Shown here piece after piece: positions 58,577-64,000 of a stretch of 64,000 nucleotides of DNA. Source of the DNA: Psychrobacter glaciei (GTDB lineage Bacteria; Pseudomonadota; Gammaproteobacteria; Pseudomonadales; Moraxellaceae). The first letter of the stretch is position 1; the number at the start of each line of letters is the position of its first letter. The stretch lies in NCBI RefSeq assembly GCF_014652895.1, contig NZ_BMZR01000002.1, positions 310,001 through 374,000 of the forward strand, read 5' to 3'. The notes beneath the pieces are model-generated. The model was not told where the DNA came from and did not search any database. It saw only the letters and a program-made list of their open reading frames with translations. The translations under genes and the position numbers were made by a program.

Positions 58577-59290
58577 TTAGCTAAGTGGCACACCAATACG
58601 GTTGGCCACTTCTTCGTAAGCTTCGATAACATCGCCTAATGATTGACGGAAACGGTCTTTATCCAATTTCTTCTTGGTATTTTTGTCCCAAATACGGCAA
58701 CCATCTGGTGAAAACTCATCACCCAAAACGATACGGTCATGGAATACGCCAAATTCTAATTTGAAATCGACCAGTATTAAATCGCCTGCATCAAACAGTG
58801 CCATTAATACGTCGTTGACTTGATGCGTCAGCTCTTCCATTTTTGCTAATTGTGCTTCGGTAGCCCAACCAAGAGAAACAGAAAGTGACTCATTGACCAT
58901 TGGATCACCAAGCGCGTCATCTTTGTAGAATAGCTCATAAGTAGGCGGCGTCAATGCTTGGCCTTCTTCTAAGCCTAAACGACGAACCAAACTGCCCGCA
59001 GCGAAGTTACGTACGACGCACTCAACTGGAATCATATCCAAACGCTTGACCAGCACTTCGTCATCAGATAATTGTCTTTCGAAATGAGTTTCGATACCAG
59101 CGGCAGCCAGTTTTTGCATAATAAAAGCATTAAAGCGGTTATTAACCACACCCTTACGTGCCAACTGTTCGATACGCTTACCATCAAGCGCCGAGGTATC
59201 ATCACGAAAGTGTAAAATCAGAAGGTCGTTGTCTTCTGTTTCATAGACTGATTTGGCTTTACCTTTATACAGCAGTTGTTGCTTTTGCAT
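58577..59290 (-). CDS. purC: SAICAR synthase
   Basis: Phosphoribosylaminoimidazole-succinocarboxamide synthase, purine pathway. 237 aa, the usual bacterial length. [13 protein letters not shown] is the ATP-binding start; [25 protein letters not shown] and [10 protein letters not shown] are conserved. It is last in the dapA-bamC-like-purC order, the same order as in E. coli. Confidence 0.96.
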   Translation of the reverse strand: MQKQQLLYKGKAKSVYETEDNDLLILHFRDDTSALDGKRIEQLARKGVVNNRFNAFIMQKLAAAGIETHFERQLSDDEVLVKRLDMIPVECVVRNFAAGSLVRRLGLEEGQALTPPTYELFYKDDALGDPMVNESLSVSLGWATEAQLAKMEELTHQVNDVLMALFDAGDLILVDFKLEFGVFHDRIVLGDEFSPDGCRIWDKNTKKKLDKDRFRQSLGDVIEAYEEVANRIGVPLS

Positions 59291-59430
59291 TATGGAGTTC
59301 CTGTTCGTTCAAGCTTATGTGGTAAAAACGCGCAGCGACCGCTGAATCCTATATGACGTCATTCATGAGAACATCATGTCCTGAACAATCACAATAAAAA
59401 GTCAGCGGTGTAAGTAGGGAAATACGGTAT

Positions 59431-59751
59431 TTAGTTTGAAGTATCGCTCACAGCGACAGCACGTTGAGGCTTAGGCAGTTGATACTGCTTACCTGCTTCG
59501 TTCTGTAAGGTGAGCGTGTTTACGCCTGCATTTGGGGTTGTGTATAACGGCACAAAGGCTGCTGGTTGTTGAGTCACCGGTAGCTCTAGTGGTGCAAGCT
59601 TCTTACTCTCTTGATACTCTAAGCTGCCATTATCGCGCTTACCAAGAAAGCCTTTGGTCATTTGACAGCCACTTAATACTAGTGTGCTACCCAATACCAA
59701 AACCATCATAGCAGGAAACGTTCTTGTAGGGGTTGATGATACTTTCATCAT
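59431..59751 (-). CDS. Lipoprotein, short BamC-like
   Basis: A 106-aa lipoprotein: signal peptide with lipobox LSGC, then a 75-residue polar mature part starting QMTKGFLGKRDNGSLEYQES and continuing KKLAPLELP. E. coli BamC has the same kind of N-terminal segment (Tyr followed by a conserved Leu-Pro-rich stretch) that contacts BamD, but then two globular domains that are absent here. The gene position between dapA and purC matches bamC. It could be a minimal BamC or an unrelated small lipoprotein. The start at 59751 has GAGAGATAAT upstream. Confidence 0.65.
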   Translation of the reverse strand: MMKVSSTPTRTFPAMMVLVLGSTLVLSGCQMTKGFLGKRDNGSLEYQESKKLAPLELPVTQQPAAFVPLYTTPNAGVNTLTLQNEAGKQYQLPKPQRAVAVSDTSN

Positions 59752-59898
59752 ATTATCTCTCTGAGTTAGCAATTTTTGCTCATTTGGACGATTGGCTCGT
59801 CGTTTTGATAGAACCTTATAAGTTCTTGCCAAGCCAATGTCATCAGCGACTGGCTCAGCATTTACAATGATTCACTTCTATAATAAATTCGCACGCAT

Positions 59899-60804
59899 CT
59901 ATAGTAAATTTGCGCGAACCAAAGCTTCATCAATAGTGGCATGATGTTGTTCTGCTAGCCAAACCAATGGCAAGCGGATACCCGTATCTATCATACCCAT
60001 TTTATGTAACGCATATTTTGCTGGAATGGGGCTCGATTCAATAAATAAATCACGATGCAAGTGCTTAATCACGTCATGTACTTTGTGCGCGGCATCAAAA
60101 TCACCACGTAGCGCGGCCGAAAACGTCTCACTCATGGCGTTCGGTGCGACATTAGCCGTTACTGAAATATTGCCTTTGGCACCCATTTGCATCAAATCAA
60201 GCGCCGTACCATCATCGCCAGATAGCACGACAATACGATCGCCAACCGCTTTAATCAATTGCTCACCGCGAGCTACTGAGCCCGTCGCATCTTTAATCGC
60301 GACGATATTATCGATATCAGCCAAACGTTCAACCGTATTTTGAGCGATATCGACCACGGTACGCCCCGGTACATTATAGAGCATCTGCGGGATGTTTACG
60401 GCTTGGGCAATGGCTTTATAATGTTGATATAAGCCTTCTTGTGGCGGCTTATTATAGTAAGGAGCAACCAATAATGCACAGTCTGCACCAGCATCCGCCG
60501 CATCTTGCGTCAGTTTGATGGCTTCAGTCGTATTATTCGCGCCTGTACCTGCTATCACTGGCACGCGGCCTTTGACATGCTTCACAAAGTAACGAATCAC
60601 ATCGCTATGTTCTTGCATCGATAAAGTCGCTGATTCGCCAGTGGTACCGACGGCAACGAGACAGTGGGTGCCCTGCTCAATCTGCCAGTCTATGAGATCG
60701 GCCAGACGTTTATAATCGACCGTGCCGTCAGGGTGCATGGGCGTTACCAAGGCTACCATTGAACCTTGTAGTCGGGTTTTAATCTCGTCGTATGCTGTGC
60801 TCAT
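59899..60804 (-). CDS. dapA: 4-hydroxy-tetrahydrodipicolinate synthase
   Basis: First enzyme of the lysine/diaminopimelate branch; condenses pyruvate with aspartate semialdehyde. 301 aa. The Schiff-base lysine is in IVAIKDATGS; the catalytic Tyr in MLYNVPGRT and the Thr pair in AVGTTGESATLS are present. No lysine riboswitch was recognised in front of it. The bamC-like and purC genes follow. Confidence 0.96.
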   Translation of the reverse strand: MSTAYDEIKTRLQGSMVALVTPMHPDGTVDYKRLADLIDWQIEQGTHCLVAVGTTGESATLSMQEHSDVIRYFVKHVKGRVPVIAGTGANNTTEAIKLTQDAADAGADCALLVAPYYNKPPQEGLYQHYKAIAQAVNIPQMLYNVPGRTVVDIAQNTVERLADIDNIVAIKDATGSVARGEQLIKAVGDRIVVLSGDDGTALDLMQMGAKGNISVTANVAPNAMSETFSAALRGDFDAAHKVHDVIKHLHRDLFIESSPIPAKYALHKMGMIDTGIRLPLVWLAEQHHATIDEALVRANLL

Positions 60805-61237
60805 AACCGTGCCTTACTGTTGTATTATCCTAGCTTTATTAAAGCTGTCACATGATCGATCATTTGCAACTACCTATATCCATTTTTAAGTCAATAGACA
60901 AGCCAATGACAGGTATTGCTTGATGTTCATACTGGGTGTTTATATACCTACAATAATGACATTTGCACTATAAAATCATGTGCAGGTCTGCCCGCACTAA
61001 CATTATTTTTGTCAATTGCCGATGTTGTCTATTGATAGCCATAAAAACGCTTACTAGTGTAGCATATTTTGATTTGACCGCTATCAGTCAATTAATGCTC
61101 AGCCTAGGTATATCGTGTGCCATGTTAAGCCCTGTTTAACGCGATGGTAATGCGCAAGAGTGACTGACTATAGACTTTATTATTTAATAGTTAGTTTAGC
61201 GTAATTATGAAACTGGGATAAATGCTTTTGAGTCGTT
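60805..61237. other. Intergenic region before dapA
   Basis: 433 bp between dapA and the metallophosphoesterase-like gene, which point the same way. No gene, terminator or clear promoter was recognised. Confidence 0.4.
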
Positions 61238-62446
61238 TTAACGAATCGTCAACACATCGATAGTCGGACGATACAAGCGAAAAGGCAATCCTCGAGTGCC
61301 CACTCCGCTACTGACAAATATCTGCGCGCTACCATGCTGATATAAACCCCGCTGCTTACCCATCCGGCTGCTATCCAATAACGACGACTGATTGCCTATA
61401 CGGCGAATATCTTGCTTTTTTTGCGCCTTTAGTATGTTTTTCTGTATCGCTTTAGCAGCCCCCGTTATCAATAGTGGTCGCGGCTGTAGCGATTTTGGTA
61501 AGTCGCTAATACTATCAAATCGTGACGCAAGAATAATGACAGGTTTAGTCGCCTGCGCGATTTCGGCACTAAGCGCCACTTTACTAGGTACCTGCAAAGT
61601 TTTGGCATCGCTCGATTGTTTCGGAACATCTTGCCAACCGCAAAGCACCGCCACGACTGGATTATCCTTTAGGTTTGTTTGTGTACGGGTATTCGGGTGA
61701 CCTTTAATGGAGCTTGTTTGATTTGCTCTTAATCGACCGTTGCCAGTTTGGGCACATTTAAGCGGCAACGACGTACATTGCTGCCCGATATAATTGATAT
61801 CAAGCACATCAAAGGCACTGGCCAAGGTATCTTTCAGTAGTGGCTGACCTTGCTTGGTAGTATTAATCGACTGATAACGCAAATCCGAGGTACTCATCAC
61901 CGTATAAACGGGTTTGTTTACTCCCTTAAACAGCATCAACTGCCCCACCAAATCTGCGCTCGGATAATAGAGCCAGTCACCTGTAATCAGCACTGCATCT
62001 GCTGACAGCGCATTGATGGTAGCGACAAGCTTGCGAATATGACGCGGCTTGCCACTATATAAGCCAATACGCAAATCTGCTAATACCGCTACTGTGAGCG
62101 GGGCTGACAAGTCTAAATCAACCGCATGATGCTGTACGCGTAAACAGTTGGGCTGCACAACGACAGTATAAAAGTACAAACCCATCGCGATGGTAGCCAT
62201 CAATACAACGCTCGGTGACAATTGTGCCAGTAGAGGCGTCACTTCTTGTACTCGCCCAGTTACCAACAGTAACGCCCAAACTGGCATGGTATAAGCAGCA
62301 TAATATAGCGTCAATTTTGACCAAATACGCAAAAAGCGTTTTGTGGGATTGGCATTGAACGTCTGTAATCCTGACCACAATATGATATACGCTAGCAATG
62401 CTGCCGCTGTCGTGATGCTGAGCGTATAAAGAGCGTGGTCAGTCAT
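61238..62446 (-). CDS. Metallophosphoesterase-like membrane protein, apparently lacking metal ligands
   Basis: A 402-aa protein with about three N-terminal membrane helices (residues 8-105) and a calcineurin-like phosphoesterase fold of the YaeI/YkuE type. The fold shows VAVLADLRIGLYSG (DxH expected, DLR seen), VLITGDWLYY (GD kept), YTVMSTSDLRY (GNHD expected), VIILASRFDS (SHxPD expected) and a good C-terminal SSGVGTRGLPFRLYRP. The GHTHGGQ motif is missing. The frame is intact, so this is a degenerate enzyme rather than a broken gene, possibly with a binding role. Confidence 0.68.
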   Translation of the reverse strand: MTDHALYTLSITTAAALLAYIILWSGLQTFNANPTKRFLRIWSKLTLYYAAYTMPVWALLLVTGRVQEVTPLLAQLSPSVVLMATIAMGLYFYTVVVQPNCLRVQHHAVDLDLSAPLTVAVLADLRIGLYSGKPRHIRKLVATINALSADAVLITGDWLYYPSADLVGQLMLFKGVNKPVYTVMSTSDLRYQSINTTKQGQPLLKDTLASAFDVLDINYIGQQCTSLPLKCAQTGNGRLRANQTSSIKGHPNTRTQTNLKDNPVVAVLCGWQDVPKQSSDAKTLQVPSKVALSAEIAQATKPVIILASRFDSISDLPKSLQPRPLLITGAAKAIQKNILKAQKKQDIRRIGNQSSLLDSSRMGKQRGLYQHGSAQIFVSSGVGTRGLPFRLYRPTIDVLTIR

Positions 62447-62691
62447 AATTACCTAGCTGTATATAGAGGTATGAATAGTCGTTTGTGCAGTGGTCAATTA
62501 ATGTTGTTCAATCAAATCAACACCCAACTCAATGTCGCTTAATCAAAGTTAAATCGAGCAATAGCATATCATCAAAATCAATCGATAAAAAAATCAGCCA
62601 TTATAGAGGTCGCGCTCTATGATAGACAAGTATAATTATCAACGCTTAGTGAGATACTTCATTTAAGCATAGTAGATTGACTATATGGTGG

Positions 62692-64000
62692 CTATTCAAT
62701 GCGCAGGCCGATAATACCAGGGATGCCTTGGCGCATGACTTCAATCGTTACTACCCCTTTTTTGGGAAGTGAGGAGATAGCGCTGGAGAAATCAGTGACC
62801 TTCGCAATCGGCTTTTGGTGAAAGTTGGTAACGATATCGCCAGCGAAAATACCTGAACGCGCGGCTAAGCCAGTCGGGTCGACGGTCGTGACCAATATGC
62901 CTGTTTTGTTGTCAACAGCCAGCTCTGCCTGCTCATCTGGAGTCAAATTGCGCAGACGTAAGCCCAGTTGTATCTCATCGTCTTGCTGTGAGCCGCTTTG
63001 CGCTCGGACATCATTTGGCGCATACGTTAGCGTGCCTTTTACCGTCATTTGCTTGCCGTCACGCTGAATCTGAGCACTGAACGGATCATTGGGTCGTGCT
63101 CGATTGAGCAGATTCAATAAATCTGCGGCGCGCATAATCTGTACATCATTATATTGCAAAATAATGTCGCCTGATTGCAGACCTGATTTTTGTGCTGGTG
63201 AATCTGGTGAGACACGTGTAAGCAGAGCACCCTGTGGACGAGCCAAGTTATACGCTTCGGCCAGATTGCGATCGATGTCTTGAGGATAAATACCCATATA
63301 GGCACGCGCGACTTCACCGTTGGTTTTTAGCTGCTCGTAGATATCCATCGCCGCGTCAATGGGAATAGAAAACGACAAGCCCATATAACCGCCCGTCCCA
63401 CTAAAGATACGTGAGTTGATACCGATAACTTCACCGCGCTGATTGAATAAAGGTCCACCTGAATTACCCGGATTTAATGCTACGTCGGTTTGGATAAAAG
63501 GCACACTGGTCTCACGTGAAAAACTGCGTGACTTGGCACTCACGATACCTGCGGATGCCGAATAATCAAAGCCAAATGGCGAGCCAATCGCCAATACCGG
63601 CTCACCTACTTTTAGACTGTTTGAATCGCCAATGGGCAAAGCTGGGAACTGATCACCCACGACTTTGAGCACGGCCACATCTGAGCGCTCATCGCTACCC
63701 ACCAAGGTCACATCCAGCTCGGTTCTATCATTAAGAGTCACAGTGATTTTATCTGCTCCAGCAACCACATGATGATTGGTCAACATATAACCATCAGTGG
63801 TGACAAAAAAGGCAGTGCCATAAGCGTGTTCAATCGCGGGCTTCGCTGCTTGATCTGGGATACGCAAGCGATCCCCGAAGAACTGACGTAAAAGCTCGGC
63901 GGTTTGTGCTTTGGCAAGCTCATCTTCACTGACCGTTTTGGTGACATTGACCCGTGCCACCGCTGGCGTCACTTGCTGTACCAAGTCAGAGAAGTCAGCA
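62692..64000 (-). CDS. Do-family (DegP/MucD-like) periplasmic serine protease, N-terminus beyond the window
   Basis: Trypsin-like protease with two PDZ domains, cut at its N-terminus by the right edge; the frame is open to base 64000 with ADFSDLVQQVTPAVARV. The catalytic triad is visible: His in LTNHHVV, Asp in ERSDVAVL, Ser in GNSGGPLF. The LA-type loop lies near residues 30-50. PDZ1 begins around MGIYPQDIDRNLAEAYNL and PDZ2 around GLRLRNLTPDEQAEL. It degrades or refolds damaged periplasmic proteins. Confidence 0.9.
   Translation of the reverse strand, partial: ADFSDLVQQVTPAVARVNVTKTVSEDELAKAQTAELLRQFFGDRLRIPDQAAKPAIEHAYGTAFFVTTDGYMLTNHHVVAGADKITVTLNDRTELDVTLVGSDERSDVAVLKVVGDQFPALPIGDSNSLKVGEPVLAIGSPFGFDYSASAGIVSAKSRSFSRETSVPFIQTDVALNPGNSGGPLFNQRGEVIGINSRIFSGTGGYMGLSFSIPIDAAMDIYEQLKTNGEVARAYMGIYPQDIDRNLAEAYNLARPQGALLTRVSPDSPAQKSGLQSGDIILQYNDVQIMRAADLLNLLNRARPNDPFSAQIQRDGKQMTVKGTLTYAPNDVRAQSGSQQDDEIQLGLRLRNLTPDEQAELAVDNKTGILVTTVDPTGLAARSGIFAGDIVTNFHQKPIAKVTDFSSAISSLPKKGVVTIEVMRQGIPGIIGLRIE

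Noticed and set aside
60805..61237. Lysine riboswitch before dapA
   Set aside because: No conserved lysine-element core was recognised and the stretch has no strong stems.

Overview
The window looks like a chromosomal segment from a gammaproteobacterium of the Moraxellaceae, most likely Psychrobacter. The basis is protein resemblance from memory (FadH, the short AccA, Mpo1-like, CsbD), moderately AT-rich DNA, and the conserved order hemA | TPR gene-lolB-ispE-tRNA-prs-rplY-pth. No plasmid, phage, CRISPR array or intact insertion sequence is visible.

Layout. 1-4386 (minus): a five-gene operon for a branched-chain-amino-acid-type ABC importer (livH-livM-livG-livF) ending in an acyl-CoA synthetase cut by the window edge. 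4750-8502: a YhiN-like flavoprotein, a pirin and an Old Yellow Enzyme (OYE). 9054-12972: a small AT-rich accessory stretch with a PAAR-tipped toxin, a membrane-anchored putative immunity protein, a Sel1-repeat remnant, a serine hydrolase and an LprI-like secreted protein. 13118-19697: lipid and sulfur metabolism (fadH, an acyl-CoA synthetase, two YeeE/YedE half-transporters, a class V aminotransferase). 20094-30770: housekeeping block hemA, TPR gene, lolB, ispE, two identical tRNA-Gln genes, prs, rplY, pth, panD. 30981-48440: transporters, tRNA-Arg and tRNA-Ser, thiD, yggT, proC, tilS, accA, ppx, fadD-like, hemL, yjdM, ygfZ, dadA. 48561-53029: a molybdopterin oxidoreductase and a TetR-family regulator facing an OYE-family gene across two palindromic operators. 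53483-58026: csbD, a probable regulatory RNA, two PepSY-like lipoproteins, yqfO-like, a 3-methyladenine glycosylase and a small basic exported protein. 58577-64000 (minus): purC, a bamC-like gene and dapA in the order known from enterics, a degenerate metallophosphoesterase and a Do-family protease cut by the edge.

The most interesting item is on the minus strand at about 53851-54116. It is an unannotated RNA with eight GGA motifs, six of them AGGAU and most in the loop of a short hairpin. It ends in an intrinsic terminator and is preceded by a perfect palindrome matching the GacA upstream activating sequence (TGTAAG-N6-CTTACA) at 54174-54193. This is the architecture of CsrB/RsmY/RsmZ RNAs, which sequester CsrA/RsmA. 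The second item is the PAAR protein at 9054-10052. Its AT-rich C-terminal part resembles the colicin M catalytic region (HYLxGxG and DxYD motifs) and it is followed by a TTG-started gene for a protein with the membrane topology expected of a periplasmic immunity protein.

Several small dispersed repeat families, attenuator-like structures and probable regulatory palindromes are listed separately.
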